From positions 303,192 through 367,191 of the forward strand of contig NZ_HE978634.1 of the NCBI RefSeq assembly GCF_000312045.1: a stretch of 64,000 nucleotides of DNA, read 5' to 3'. The translations under genes and the position numbers were made by a program. The notes under the pieces were generated by a model. The model had not been told where the DNA came from. It did not search any database and was given only the letters and a program-made list of their open reading frames with translations. Positions 1 to 8,517 of this stretch are shown piece by piece. Position 1 is the stretch's first letter, and the number at the start of each line of letters is the position of its first letter. Source of the DNA: Noviherbaspirillum massiliense JC206 (lineage in GTDB: Bacteria; Pseudomonadota; Gammaproteobacteria; Burkholderiales; Burkholderiaceae_D).

Positions 1-3
1 CTC

Positions 4-57
4 CTAACTATTTGATGAGAATGTCCAGGCACGCGCCCGACTGTCTAACTATTTGAT
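4..57. repeat. 13-bp direct repeat in the tRNA-Thr distal spacer
   Basis: CTAACTATTTGAT occurs at 4-16 and again at 45-57, 41 bp apart, in the spacer downstream of tRNA-Thr on the minus strand. In related bacteria tuf follows these tRNAs, but it lies outside the window, so the role of the repeat is unknown. Confidence 0.5.
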
Positions 58-74
58 AACAACTGATAAATCCA

Positions 75-150
<76 letters not shown>

Positions 151-191
151 TATTGGCCGACCCGCAATGCGGATCACCCAATTCAAAAACC

Positions 192-265
192 TGGAGCGGG
201 TGAAGGGAATCGAACCCTCGTCATAAGCTTGGAAGGCTTCAGCTCTACCATTGAGCTACACCCGC
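192..265 (-). tRNA. tRNA-Gly (TCC)
   Basis: The reverse complement starts GCGGGTG and ends CACCCGCTCCA, with D-loop AATGGTA, anticodon TCC within CTTCCAA, and T-loop GTTCGATTC. It is the middle gene of the Tyr-Gly-Thr cluster and has an encoded CCA. Confidence 0.97.
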
Positions 266-317
266 AAAAGTAACTTCCATCCACCCTACAATCACTCGCC
301 TGAACGACCAAGAAACT

Positions 318-403
318 TGGTGGAGAGGGCTGGATTCGAACCAGCGTACTCGTTAGAGGGCAGATTTACAGTCTGCTGCCATTAACCACTCGGCCACCTC
401 TCC
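318..403 (-). tRNA. tRNA-Tyr (GTA)
   Basis: This is an 86-nt class II tRNA. The acceptor GGAGAGG pairs with CCTCTCC, the anticodon is GTA in ACTGTAAAT, there is a long variable arm after the anticodon stem, the T-loop is GTTCGAATC, and CCA is encoded. It is the first gene of the Tyr-Gly-Thr transcription unit, a few bases after the predicted start site. Confidence 0.97.
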
Positions 404-417
404 GCAGGGAACCCCAA

Positions 418-446
418 ACTATAGTAGAACAAGTTCACCCTGTCAA
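418..446 (-). promoter_or_regulatory. sigma-70 promoter of the tRNA operon
   Basis: On the minus strand, TTGACA (446-441) and TATAGT (423-418) are separated by exactly 17 bases, an almost perfect housekeeping promoter just upstream of tRNA-Tyr. The GC-rich stretch after the -10 (GGGG) resembles the discriminator of growth-rate and stringently controlled stable-RNA promoters; that control is inferred. Confidence 0.85.
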
Positions 447-558
447 CCGGAAAATGCGATTGGACAGTATTTTTCTTGGGAAACGAGAGCGGGCAAGCAG
501 CGGGGCGACAAAATCGGTTGTATTGCCGTCTGGGCAGTTAATTTCTTCTAGGAGAGAT

Positions 559-1545
559 TCAGAACCGGGTCTCCCGGGCGGCGCCGAGAAATTCGTCCAG
601 GATGGGAGTGCAGTCGAGCAATTTCGCCCCGCCGGCACGGTGAAATTCCGGATGCCATTGCAGTCCCATGACGAACCTTGCCTTGCGGTAACGGATTGCT
701 TCGACAATATTGTCACTACCGGAATAGGCCTCTACCACGAGATCCCGGCCGAGATCCTTCACGGCCTGGTGGTGAATCGAATTGACCAGCGCCGTGGAAT
801 GATCAGGGAACAGGGACCGGAGGGAGGAGCGCTCCGGGAAGTGGATTTCATGGAAATGGCTATCGTACAAGTCGCTTACATGCTCGATTGCGGCGGGCAC
901 ATCCGATGCGATGTCCTGGTAGAGCGTCCCACCCAAGGCAACATTGATCAGCTGACAGCCCCGGCAGATGCCAAGCACCGGCTTGTCGGCCTCGATGAAT
1001 TCATGCAACAGTTCGAGCTCATAGACGTCACGCGCCCGGTCGCCGCTCCACTCGGGTCGAGTGGCCACTTGTGAATAGGTTTGCGGGGAGACGTCAGCAC
1101 CGCCCTGCAACACCAATCCATCCAGATGCTTAGCATAATCCCGCAGGCGAATGCTGCTTGAATGGATCAAGCCATTGTTGTTGACCGTCGGGATCATGAA
1201 TACCATCACATCGCGCGCCATGACCCACTGGGCGATCGACTCTTCCAAGTATTGCAGGGTCTTGCTGCGCAAGCCCGTAGCACCAGGCTCGGGATGGTAG
1301 ATACGTGCCGAAATGCCGATTTTCAGTGTGCGCTGAGTCAGACGCCGCGCCGCCCTGTCGGAAATCGAGCGAAAGCGGGCGGAAACGATCCTCCATGTCT
1401 GCCCCCAGGGCGTTTCTTCGCGCCTAACACCCTGCGGAGGGGCAGCACCAGCCCCTGATGGGCTGATGGTTGATGCAGCAGGCTCTGGGGCTGGCACGGA
1501 GGAAGAATTAGGCGTGTTGGAATCTGGCTGTTGCGGCTCTGACAT
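559..1545 (-). CDS. gamma-glutamyl-gamma-aminobutyrate hydrolase family protein (class I GATase, peptidase C26)
   Basis: This 328-residue protein has a Pro/Ser/Ala-rich, probably disordered first ~45 residues, then a class I glutamine-amidotransferase fold. The nucleophile-elbow cysteine is C194 in LGICRGCQ, and the His/Glu pair is H298/E300 in LQWHPEF. The family (PuuD-like) cleaves gamma-glutamyl amides such as gamma-glutamyl-GABA in polyamine breakdown, as a single cytoplasmic subunit. No putrescine-utilisation genes lie nearby, so the substrate is uncertain. It stands alone between the tRNA promoter region and arsC. Confidence 0.85.
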   Translation of the reverse strand: MSEPQQPDSNTPNSSSVPAPEPAASTISPSGAGAAPPQGVRREETPWGQTWRIVSARFRSISDRAARRLTQRTLKIGISARIYHPEPGATGLRSKTLQYLEESIAQWVMARDVMVFMIPTVNNNGLIHSSSIRLRDYAKHLDGLVLQGGADVSPQTYSQVATRPEWSGDRARDVYELELLHEFIEADKPVLGICRGCQLINVALGGTLYQDIASDVPAAIEHVSDLYDSHFHEIHFPERSSLRSLFPDHSTALVNSIHHQAVKDLGRDLVVEAYSGSDNIVEAIRYRKARFVMGLQWHPEFHRAGGAKLLDCTPILDEFLGAARETRF

Positions 1546-1806
1546 GATCGTAAGTATAAAAGGTCAACGCGGCGCGCCGCTCGGGACATCGCCAATTTCG
1601 GATATTACGTTGCTGCGTCGGATCAGGCTTGCGGGCGACGTTTTCCTGTCTGACACAAAGTCGCCCTGTCTGGTTCAATGAAGCAAGCCGCGCAGCTCCG
1701 TTGGCGCAGCATGTGACAACCTGCCAATTCCCCGCCTTAACGGGGTACTGGCGCATCAATGCTATTCTGCTGTCATTCCCGGTTTCGTCAGCCTTTTCCG
1801 AAAGTT

Positions 1807-2166
1807 ATGATTACCATTTATCACAACCCGCGCTGTTCCAAGTCGCGCGCAGCCCTCGAACTGGTGCAGCAAGTTTCCCAGGAGCGGGGCTTGCCGCTGA
1901 CTGTCGTTGATTACCTGAAAACACCTCTAACCGCAGCCCAGCTGACCGCGCTTCATCGCCAGCTCCGCACGCCGGCACGAGACATGGTGCGTGAGAACGA
2001 AGAAGAATATGCGGCGCTAAGCCTGGACGAAGCGGACGATGAAGCCCTGATGCAAGCCATCGCCCAGCACCCACGCCTGCTGCAGCGGCCTATCGTGGTG
2101 TACCAGGCGCGGGCCATGGTGGGCCGGCCACCCGAGAAATTGCACGCCCTGTTCGAAGCGAGCTGA
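1807..2166 (+). CDS. arsC: ArsC-family arsenate reductase (glutaredoxin-dependent type)
   Basis: This 119-residue cytoplasmic protein starts MITIYHNPRCSKSR, the N-terminal active-site cysteine motif of the ArsC/YfgD thioredoxin-fold family. The C-terminal RPIVV...VGRPPE segment is also typical. Upstream in-frame codons add residues unlike the family, so the ATG at 1807 is chosen. The family reduces arsenate to arsenite using glutathione and glutaredoxin. There is no arsB/acr3 or arsR beside it, so a general redox role is equally possible. It converges on the MFS gene with 11 bp between stops. Confidence 0.85.
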   Translation: MITIYHNPRCSKSRAALELVQQVSQERGLPLTVVDYLKTPLTAAQLTALHRQLRTPARDMVRENEEEYAALSLDEADDEALMQAIAQHPRLLQRPIVVYQARAMVGRPPEKLHALFEAS

Positions 2167-2177
2167 AACTCTTCGCA

Positions 2178-3608
2178 TCAGCCAGTCTTGGCCGGTGCTG
2201 CCCGCATGCGCCAGGCTGCCAGCACGGCAACGGCACACATCAGCGCCACCATCAGGAAAGTCTCGTTGAACGCGGCCGCTCGGCCGCCGCCCTCCTGCTC
2301 CGCCTGTGCCAGACCAGTGTGATGCGCCGCGAGACGCCACTCCAGCATAATGCCGACCAGACCGACGCCGATGGCACCGCCTAACTGGCGCAGGAAATTG
2401 ATCGTACTCGCGCCCTGGGCAATCAGACTGGCATCCACGCCGCGCATGGCACCGAGGCTCAGCGCCGGCAACACGAAACCCAGGCCGATGCGGCCGACGA
2501 TAGCCCACAGGATGAGGGTGGCATAGCCGGTAGCGGAAGAGCCCCGCCCCATCAGCGCGAACGATAGCGCCAGCAGGCTCAATCCGATCACCACCAGGAT
2601 GTTCGGCGCGAATCTGTCGGCCAGCCTGCCGGCCCAGACAATCGTCAGTGCCAGCACGATTCCGGCTGGCAGCAGAACCAGGCCGGCTTGCGAAGGCGCG
2701 TAATGCATCGCCACCTGCATGTACACCGGCAGCAGATAAGTCGATCCGAACAGTCCGGCACCGTAGATGAAAGCGACGAGCGCCCCCATTGCAAACTGGC
2801 GGTAGCGGAACAGTGCCATGTTGATCAATCCATGCTTCGCACGCATCTGGTACAGCACAAAGACGACAAGGCTGGCCACGCCGACGAGCAGCATCATGGC
2901 TGCCGGCACCAGATCCCCATGCAAATGCACCAGGCCATTCAGCAGGCTGAGGGTGCACACACCTGCCAGCAGCAAGCCCTTCCAGTCCAGCGGCCTGGCC
3001 TCTCCCATCATGGAAGAATTCACAGGCAGCAGACGCCGCACCAGGGCCAGAACCACCAGGCAGAACGGCACTACCACGAAGAAAATCGAACGCCAGCCGA
3101 ACTGCTCGACCAAAAAGCCGCCGACACTCGGGCCGATCGCCGGCGCCAGCACCACGCCGAAGCCGAAGATGCCCATCGCCCTGCCCTGCTCGCGCGGTTC
3201 AAAGGCGCGCAGTATGACGATCGCGGGAATCGGTTGCAGGATGCCGGCGGCCAGGCCTTCCGCCACCCGCATCGACAGCAGCATCGGGTAATTGAGACTG
3301 AACCCGCCGATCAGGCCGCCAGACAGAAGCAGCAGGATAGTGCCGGTATAGGTCCGGCGCAGGCCATAGCGCAGCAGCAGCCAGGGTGTCGTCAGCATCG
3401 ACAAAGTCATGGCCAGCATGAATCCCGCCGACACCCATTGCGCCCGCTCCTGTCCGAGCGCGAAATCGCGGCTCAGGTCGAGTACCGCGACATTGACGAT
3501 GGTCGATGAGAGGATCGACGCCATGCTGCCGATCATGACGGTCATCAGCACCAGCCACTTGTAGCGGCTGCCGTAGCGCTCGCGAAGTTGTTCCAGCGTG
3601 GGCTGCAT
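2178..3608 (-). CDS. MFS transporter, DHA2 (EmrB/QacA) drug:H+ antiporter type
   Basis: This is a 476-residue integral inner-membrane protein with about 14 hydrophobic segments. The first helix carries SSTIVNVAVLDL, the typical EmrB/QacA motif for NVALP, and a loop 2-3 motif (RYGLRRTYTG) follows. The family exports hydrophobic drugs in exchange for protons. It is the last gene of a tight minus-strand run (methyltransferase, two DUF2905 proteins, transporter) with only 18 bp before it. No membrane-fusion (EmrA) partner is present. The substrate is unknown. Confidence 0.85.
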   Translation of the reverse strand: MQPTLEQLRERYGSRYKWLVLMTVMIGSMASILSSTIVNVAVLDLSRDFALGQERAQWVSAGFMLAMTLSMLTTPWLLLRYGLRRTYTGTILLLLSGGLIGGFSLNYPMLLSMRVAEGLAAGILQPIPAIVILRAFEPREQGRAMGIFGFGVVLAPAIGPSVGGFLVEQFGWRSIFFVVVPFCLVVLALVRRLLPVNSSMMGEARPLDWKGLLLAGVCTLSLLNGLVHLHGDLVPAAMMLLVGVASLVVFVLYQMRAKHGLINMALFRYRQFAMGALVAFIYGAGLFGSTYLLPVYMQVAMHYAPSQAGLVLLPAGIVLALTIVWAGRLADRFAPNILVVIGLSLLALSFALMGRGSSATGYATLILWAIVGRIGLGFVLPALSLGAMRGVDASLIAQGASTINFLRQLGGAIGVGLVGIMLEWRLAAHHTGLAQAEQEGGGRAAAFNETFLMVALMCAVAVLAAWRMRAAPAKTG

Positions 3609-3626
3609 GCGGAACGGTGGTGGGAA

Positions 3627-3824
3627 TCAGCGGGTCAGGCCGGCGATCACGAAAGCGACCACCGACCACAGCACGGTCGAGCCGAAGGGCAAGCAGAATA
3701 TCACGCCCCTCAGCCTGAACCGGATGTCGCCCGGCAGGCGTCCGACGAAGAGCCGGTCGAGCCAGGGCAGGAGCGGATAAAAGATCATCAAGCCGAGGAA
3801 GATGACGGCGGCCCAGCGGATCAT
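3627..3824 (-). CDS. DUF2905 family small membrane protein (copy 2)
   Basis: This 65-residue protein starts MIRWAAVIF, then has a hydrophobic helix, the conserved loop GRLPGDIRF, and a second hydrophobic helix. That is the DUF2905 pattern: two membrane helices joined by a G-R-L-P-G-D loop. A longer in-frame extension to 3893 lacks family character and is left out. The function is unknown. By my hand count 32 of 65 residues match the neighbour at 3865-4062, so this is a tandem duplication. The spacer from copy 1 is 40 bp and to the MFS gene 18 bp. Confidence 0.85.
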   Translation of the reverse strand: MIRWAAVIFLGLMIFYPLLPWLDRLFVGRLPGDIRFRLRGVIFCLPFGSTVLWSVVAFVIAGLTR

Positions 3825-3864
3825 GGATTGCCTTTCACGGAAATCGACACGGCAGCATGCCGGC

Positions 3865-4062
3865 TCAATGCAGCAAACGGCCCGCGAGGGCAACCAGCAT
3901 CGACAGCAGCAGGGTCGAAGCGAATGGCAGGAAGAATTCCTTGCCGAAGATCTTGAAGCGCAGGTCGCCCGGCAAGCGCCCTATTCCCAGCTTTTGCAGC
4001 CAGGGCAGCAGCGCCGAGAACACGATCAGAGCAACGAAAATGGTCAGAACCCAGCGTATCAT
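3865..4062 (-). CDS. DUF2905 family small membrane protein (copy 1)
   Basis: This 65-residue, two-helix membrane protein (MIRWVLTIF ... GRLPGDLRF ... LPFASTLLLS) is the same length as the following gene and collinear with it. The start at 4062 is chosen because it aligns with the paralogue's start. It lies 76 bp after the MidA-like methyltransferase on the same strand and is probably co-transcribed. The biochemical role is unknown; DUF2905 proteins are widespread, mostly single-copy, inner-membrane proteins. Confidence 0.85.
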   Translation of the reverse strand: MIRWVLTIFVALIVFSALLPWLQKLGIGRLPGDLRFKIFGKEFFLPFASTLLLSMLVALAGRLLH

Positions 4063-4138
4063 GGCGAGCCTTGCGAAATCCCTCGATGGTAGCGGCGCAT
4101 GCACAAAGCCGTATCTGCATTCGGGCCGCCGGCCGCCA

Positions 4139-5296
4139 TCATAGCCTGTGGCTGCGGTCATTGCGCGCAAATTTTTCAGGCAGTTGCACGCCGCTGCCGA
4201 CGATCAGCACCTTGAACAGCTCACCCATCTCCGCCGGCGAAATCAGTTTTTGCAAGGCATTCGCCTGCGGCAGGTAGTGCAGCGGATCGGCCGGCGAAGC
4301 GCGCAACAGCAGGTCGCCGATGCCGGCAGCCAGAAGGAAGGAGGCCTGGCTGGTGTAGCCGAGCAGGTCCGTCCTTTCTTCCAGCGCGGCGCGCGCCGTC
4401 GCAGTGAAGTCGACATGCGCGGTAATGTCCTGCAGTCCCGGCAGGTAGAACGGATCGGGATGGGCGTGATGCCGGTAATGGCACATCAGCGTGCCCTGTG
4501 CGCGCTGGTCGAGGTAATACTCATGCGCGGGGAAGCCGTAATCGATCAGGATCGCGGCAGCGCCCTTGCCGCTCTCTTCACGGCCTTTGCGCAGCATCGC
4601 TGCCAGGGAATGCATGAAGCCGCTCGCCACCGGATGCACTTCGGTCAGGTATCCGTCCGGCAGGACATCGGCATCCGGGATCTGCTTCAGGAGTGCGTCG
4701 TCGCACGGCCGGTCTTCGAACACGAAGGCATCCGATGCGGACAGGCCGACGCCGCGCTCGCGCCAGCCCTGCCCGGTTTTATGCACGAGATGGACCGGCA
4801 TCGCATCCAGCACTTCATTGCCGATCACGACGCCGGAAAAGGATTCGGGAAGCCGGTCGAGCCAGACGACTTGCGGAAAGTCGCGCAGCATCTGTTCCTG
4901 CCGCGCACGCAATTCGCCCGACAGTTCGACGATGCAATAACGATCGGGCTGTATGCCCATTGCCGCCAGTTCGGTCAGGAGGTCGTGCGCGAGCTTACCG
5001 CTGCCGGCGCCGAATTCGAGTATCTGCGGCGCAGTTTGCTGCATCACATCGACGGCGACATGGGCCAGTGCGGCGCCAAAAAGCGGCGTGATTTCAGGCG
5101 CGGTTGTAAAATCTCCGTCTTTACCAAGTTTCGCCGCCCCGCCGCTGTAGTAGCCCAGCCCAGGGGCATACAGCACCAGTTCCATATAGCGGGCGAAGGA
5201 AATCCAGCCGGAATTGCGCCGAATGTCATCGGCAATCAGCCTGTGCAGCGCATGCGACGCGGCCAGGGCGTCGGGAGTAGGTTGGGGCAATTGCAT
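4139..5296 (-). CDS. class I SAM-dependent methyltransferase, MidA/NDUFAF7 (DUF185) family
   Basis: This 385-residue protein matches the MidA/NDUFAF7 family. The N-terminal segment has YMELVLYAPGLGYY and KLGKDGDFTTAPEITPLFG, and the SAM-binding motif is LEFGAGSGKLAHDLL. The mitochondrial relative symmetrically dimethylates an arginine of complex I subunit NDUFS2. Bacterial members are presumed protein arginine methyltransferases acting on a similar target. The ATG at 5296 is preferred over the upstream in-frame codon because the family begins with this short Pro/Ala region. It is divergent from the SDR gene (107 bp) and heads the DUF2905-MFS run. Confidence 0.85.
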   Translation of the reverse strand: MQLPQPTPDALAASHALHRLIADDIRRNSGWISFARYMELVLYAPGLGYYSGGAAKLGKDGDFTTAPEITPLFGAALAHVAVDVMQQTAPQILEFGAGSGKLAHDLLTELAAMGIQPDRYCIVELSGELRARQEQMLRDFPQVVWLDRLPESFSGVVIGNEVLDAMPVHLVHKTGQGWRERGVGLSASDAFVFEDRPCDDALLKQIPDADVLPDGYLTEVHPVASGFMHSLAAMLRKGREESGKGAAAILIDYGFPAHEYYLDQRAQGTLMCHYRHHAHPDPFYLPGLQDITAHVDFTATARAALEERTDLLGYTSQASFLLAAGIGDLLLRASPADPLHYLPQANALQKLISPAEMGELFKVLIVGSGVQLPEKFARNDRSHRL

Positions 5297-5403
5297 AGCC
5301 GGTATTGTATTTTGAAATCCGCCTCGGGGCGGAAAGCGCATTCACCCATAACGGTCCAGCAAGTACGGAGCATCTACGCCGCTTCGGCCGGAAAGCACGC
5401 ACC

Positions 5404-6177
5404 ATGACGACAGACACGCAAAAAGTTGCGCTGATCACCGGCGCTGCCAGGCGCATCGGGCGCGCGATTGCGCTCGCCATGGCGCAGCGCGGCTGGGACA
5501 TCGTCGTGCATTACCGGCAATCGGCGGCCGAGGCGGAAGCCACCGTGCGCGAGATCCGGGCCCTTGGGCGTCGCGCCGTGGCGGTACAGTGCGACTTGGC
5601 AGATGAATCTGCGGTGAAGGCGCTGCTGCCGCAGGCCATGGGGACGATGGGTGCATCATCGATCTCCTGCGTGGTCAACAATGCCTCCCTGTTCGAACAG
5701 GACAGCGCTGCGGATTTCTCTCTCGCCAATCTGGATGCCCACATGCATGCGAACCTGGCTGCCCCGATTCTGCTGGCCCAAGCTTTGCACGCAATGACGC
5801 CGGAGGATGGGCAAGCCGTCGTGGTGAACCTGCTGGACCAGAAGCTGTTCAACCTGAATCCGGATTTCCTGTCCTACACCCTGTCCAAGGCGGCGTTGCA
5901 GACTGCGACAACCATGCTGGCGCAGGCGCTGGCACCAAAGGTGCGGGTGGTGGGTGTCGCGCCCGGCATCACGATGGTATCCGGCAATCAAAGCGCCGAA
6001 GGATTCGCCAAGGCGCATAAAAAAACGCCGCTTGGCCGTTCCAGCACGCCGGAAGATGTGGCGGCGAGCGTATGTTTTGTTGCAGAATGCCCGGCCATTA
6101 CCGGCACCACCCTGCTGGTCGATGGCGGCCAGCATTTGATTCCCTTGCAGCGGGACGTGATGTTCCTTGCAAAATGA
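5404..6177 (+). CDS. SDR family oxidoreductase, pteridine/dihydromonapterin reductase-like
   Basis: This 257-residue short-chain dehydrogenase has the cofactor motif TGAARRIG near residues 13-20. That is the arginine-containing TGXXXRXG variant of NADPH-dependent pteridine reductases (FolM/PTR1) rather than the usual TGXXXGIG. The NNAS motif, SYTLSK (catalytic Tyr-x3-Lys) and a C-terminal DGG follow. The next gene, folB, is a folate enzyme, which supports a role in reducing dihydrofolate or dihydromonapterin. The start at 5404 follows the family; the longer frame upstream runs into promoter DNA. Confidence 0.82.
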   Translation: MTTDTQKVALITGAARRIGRAIALAMAQRGWDIVVHYRQSAAEAEATVREIRALGRRAVAVQCDLADESAVKALLPQAMGTMGASSISCVVNNASLFEQDSAADFSLANLDAHMHANLAAPILLAQALHAMTPEDGQAVVVNLLDQKLFNLNPDFLSYTLSKAALQTATTMLAQALAPKVRVVGVAPGITMVSGNQSAEGFAKAHKKTPLGRSSTPEDVAASVCFVAECPAITGTTLLVDGGQHLIPLQRDVMFLAK

Positions 6178-6189
6178 CTTTTTGAAAAC

Positions 6190-6582
6190 ATGCTTTCCTT
6201 TCTCTCGCACCCCACTCTGTCCGACTGCCGTCGCCTGTTCCTGCGCAACTATGAAGTGCTGATCAACATCGGCGTGCATGAATTCGAAAAGAAGGGCGAG
6301 CAGCGGGTGCTGATCAATGTCGACCTGTTCATTCCGCTGGCGGAATCGACGCCGAAGGAAGACCATCTGGTCGAAGTGGTCGACTATGACTTCATGCGCG
6401 ACACCATCGCGCGGCGCATGGCGCAAGGCCACATTCACCTGCAGGAAACCCTGTGCGACGACGTGGCGCGCGCCATGCTCGCGCATCCCAAGGTGCGCGC
6501 GGTGCGCGTCTCTACCGAAAAACCGGATGTCTATCCGGACTGTCAATCCGTCGGCGTGGAAGTGTTCCACACCAAGGCATGA
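6190..6582 (+). CDS. folB: dihydroneopterin aldolase
   Basis: This 130-residue protein carries the FolB pattern [30 protein letters not shown], conserved Glu/Tyr positions and the C-terminal [18 protein letters not shown]. It converts 7,8-dihydroneopterin to 6-hydroxymethyl-dihydropterin and glycolaldehyde in tetrahydrofolate synthesis. The gene starts 12 bp after the SDR stop and ends 10 bp before ttcA, so the three are almost certainly one operon. It is slightly longer at the N-terminus than the ~120-residue E. coli enzyme. Confidence 0.9.
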   Translation: MLSFLSHPTLSDCRRLFLRNYEVLINIGVHEFEKKGEQRVLINVDLFIPLAESTPKEDHLVEVVDYDFMRDTIARRMAQGHIHLQETLCDDVARAMLAHPKVRAVRVSTEKPDVYPDCQSVGVEVFHTKA

Positions 6583-6592
6583 GGATAGGACG

Positions 6593-7546
6593 ATGAACGA
6601 CTTTGCTTCTCAGACCGTGATGAGCGATACGGAAGTGGCGCCGCAGGACAACGCCGCCGTCAGCCTGAAGAAGGCGGAAAAAATCGCTTACGAAAACAAC
6701 AAGCTGCACAAGCGGCTGTGCCGCCTGGTCGGGCAGGCGATCGGCGACTTCAACATGATCGAGGATGGCGACCGAGTGATGGTCTGCCTGTCCGGCGGCA
6801 AGGACAGCTACGGCTTGCTGGATATTCTGCTCACGCTGCGCGAACGCGCGCCGATCAAATTCGACATCATCGCCGTCAACCTCGACCAGAAGCAGCCGAA
6901 TTTCCCGGCCCATGTCCTGCCGGAGTACCTGACGAAGATCGGCGTGCCCTTCCATATCGAAAACCAGGATACCTACAGCATCGTCAAGCGTGTGGTCCCG
7001 GAAGGCAAGACGACCTGCGCCCTGTGCTCCCGCCTGCGGCGCGGCATTTTGTACCGGGTCGCGAGCGAACTGGGCGCCACCAAGATCGCCCTCGGCCACC
7101 ATCGCGATGACATCCTGGAAACCTTCTTCCTCAACATGTTCTTTGGCGCCAAGCTGAAGGGCATGCCGCCCAAGCTGCAATCCGACGACGGCAAGCACAT
7201 CGTCATCCGCCCTCTGGCCTACGTAAAGGAAGCCGACATGGCGCGCTATGCCGAGGTCAAGCAATTTCCGATCATTCCCTGCGACTTGTGCGGCAGCCAG
7301 GAAAACCTGCAGCGCAAGCAGATCAAGGCCATGCTGCGCGAATGGGAAAGGAAATTCCCGGGCCGCGTCGAAAACATCTTTTCCGCGCTGTCGACCGTGA
7401 CCCCCTCGCACCTGATGGACCGCCAACTGTTCAACTTTGCCGATCTGAAGACTGGCGAAGCCGTGCCCGATGGAGATATCGCTTTCGATGAAGAACCCTG
7501 CGCGCCTCCGGCAAATGTGGTGAAGTTTGAAGGCCTGTCGGATTGA
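6593..7546 (+). CDS. ttcA: tRNA 2-thiocytidine(32) synthetase TtcA
   Basis: This 317-residue PP-loop ATPase has SGGKDS at residues 67-72. Cysteine pairs C142/C145 (CALC) and C230/C233 (CDLCG) match the positions of the Fe-S cluster ligands of TtcA. It thiolates C2 of cytidine-32 in certain tRNAs using ATP and a sulfur donor. The N-terminal ~30 residues are a variable extension. It is the last gene of the SDR-folB-ttcA operon, preceded by the GA-rich sequence AGGATAGGACG. A GC hairpin follows at 7570-7600. Confidence 0.95.
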   Translation: MNDFASQTVMSDTEVAPQDNAAVSLKKAEKIAYENNKLHKRLCRLVGQAIGDFNMIEDGDRVMVCLSGGKDSYGLLDILLTLRERAPIKFDIIAVNLDQKQPNFPAHVLPEYLTKIGVPFHIENQDTYSIVKRVVPEGKTTCALCSRLRRGILYRVASELGATKIALGHHRDDILETFFLNMFFGAKLKGMPPKLQSDDGKHIVIRPLAYVKEADMARYAEVKQFPIIPCDLCGSQENLQRKQIKAMLREWERKFPGRVENIFSALSTVTPSHLMDRQLFNFADLKTGEAVPDGDIAFDEEPCAPPANVVKFEGLSD

Positions 7547-7569
7547 ATCGGATCAATTAAGCATAAACC

Positions 7570-7600
7570 CGGTGCCCGGCAAGTCCATGCCCGGGCGCCG
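7570..7600. terminator. hairpin between convergent ttcA and DUF6279 genes
   Basis: CGGTGCCCGG (7570-7579) and CCGGGCGCCG (7591-7600) form a 10-bp stem with one G-U pair and an 11-nt loop. On the minus strand it is followed by a T-rich stretch (GGGTTTATGC), so it may end transcription mainly from the lipoprotein side. No long U-tract is seen on the plus strand. Confidence 0.5.
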
Positions 7601-7605
7601 AATGT

Positions 7606-8484
7606 CTAATGCTTCGGCGCGGACAGGCTGCGGCAATCCTCTATCCACTGCTGCATCTTTTTATAGGCATGCTCCTTTTGCGCCGGGGTGGCGATGTTGA
7701 CGATCTGCGCCACCATCCGCGCCGCGCCATCCCGGGACGCATCGAGAAACGGCACTTGGTCGGGATTGCCGTAATGTTCGAAATTGGTGTCGACATACCG
7801 CCTGAGCAGCGAAATCGTTTCGTTCCTGCTCGGCTTTTCCCGCTGAATCTTCCTCAGTACGGCCAGCAGATCCTGCTGCCGCCGCACGCGGATGGCCATC
7901 CACACTTCATTGTTCAGCGGGCGGGCGTCGGATGCTGCACGGATCTGCCTTTCCTGGTCCCTGGAGAAATTGCCGAACCAGTATTCCGCCTGTTTCATTA
8001 CTTTCTTGTAGCGGTTGAGTTGACGGTCCTCAAGATCACCACGCAGATTGTCCTTACGATAAGCCTCGTTGTTGGAAGCGAATTTCTTTTCGATGTTGGC
8101 AATCTGATGCGGCTGAAGCGTCAAGGCCAGGTCTGCGAAATAAGGCAGGGCTTGTTCGACCGATAACATGAAGCGCTTGCGGAAAGCTTCGTAATCGGCC
8201 AGCACGTCGGCCTGCGTGAGATTGCGCGGGAGCCGCTTCTGCTCACTCATCACCAGCTGCGCATATTCCGGCAACTGGTTCTGGCGGTGCCAGGCAAAAA
8301 AGTCGGCAATATGCTGCTTGACCATGGGCCGCTGGTCCTGCTCGAAGTCGATATAACTGTTCAACCACCAATACGCGACACTCTCACCATTGCTGTAGCC
8401 AAGCTTGAGCGCGCTGCAGCCGGCCAGCCAGCACATCATCATGAGAATGCATACTCTCGACGCAAAAGTACGGTAGGCTCGCAT
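7606..8484 (-). CDS. DUF6279 family lipoprotein
   Basis: This 292-residue protein has a lipoprotein signal peptide: basic n-region [10 protein letters not shown], a hydrophobic core, and lipobox LAGC around residues 20-23. The mature part is helical and charged (for example [22 protein letters not shown]) and matches the DUF6279 pattern. It is probably anchored in the outer membrane. The function is unknown. The start at 8484 is set by the signal peptide; a much longer open frame through glmU antisense is a shadow. Only 33 bp separate its start codon from that of divergent glmU. Confidence 0.8.
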   Translation of the reverse strand: MRAYRTFASRVCILMMMCWLAGCSALKLGYSNGESVAYWWLNSYIDFEQDQRPMVKQHIADFFAWHRQNQLPEYAQLVMSEQKRLPRNLTQADVLADYEAFRKRFMLSVEQALPYFADLALTLQPHQIANIEKKFASNNEAYRKDNLRGDLEDRQLNRYKKVMKQAEYWFGNFSRDQERQIRAASDARPLNNEVWMAIRVRRQQDLLAVLRKIQREKPSRNETISLLRRYVDTNFEHYGNPDQVPFLDASRDGAARMVAQIVNIATPAQKEHAYKKMQQWIEDCRSLSAPKH

Positions 8485-8517
8485 GTTAGAATTTTGCTCC
8501 ACTTCAATTCGTTGCCT

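Noticed and set aside
454-1074. Plus-strand 206-codon frame over the hydrolase gene
   Set aside because: Antisense shadow of the class I amidotransferase gene, which has clear motifs.
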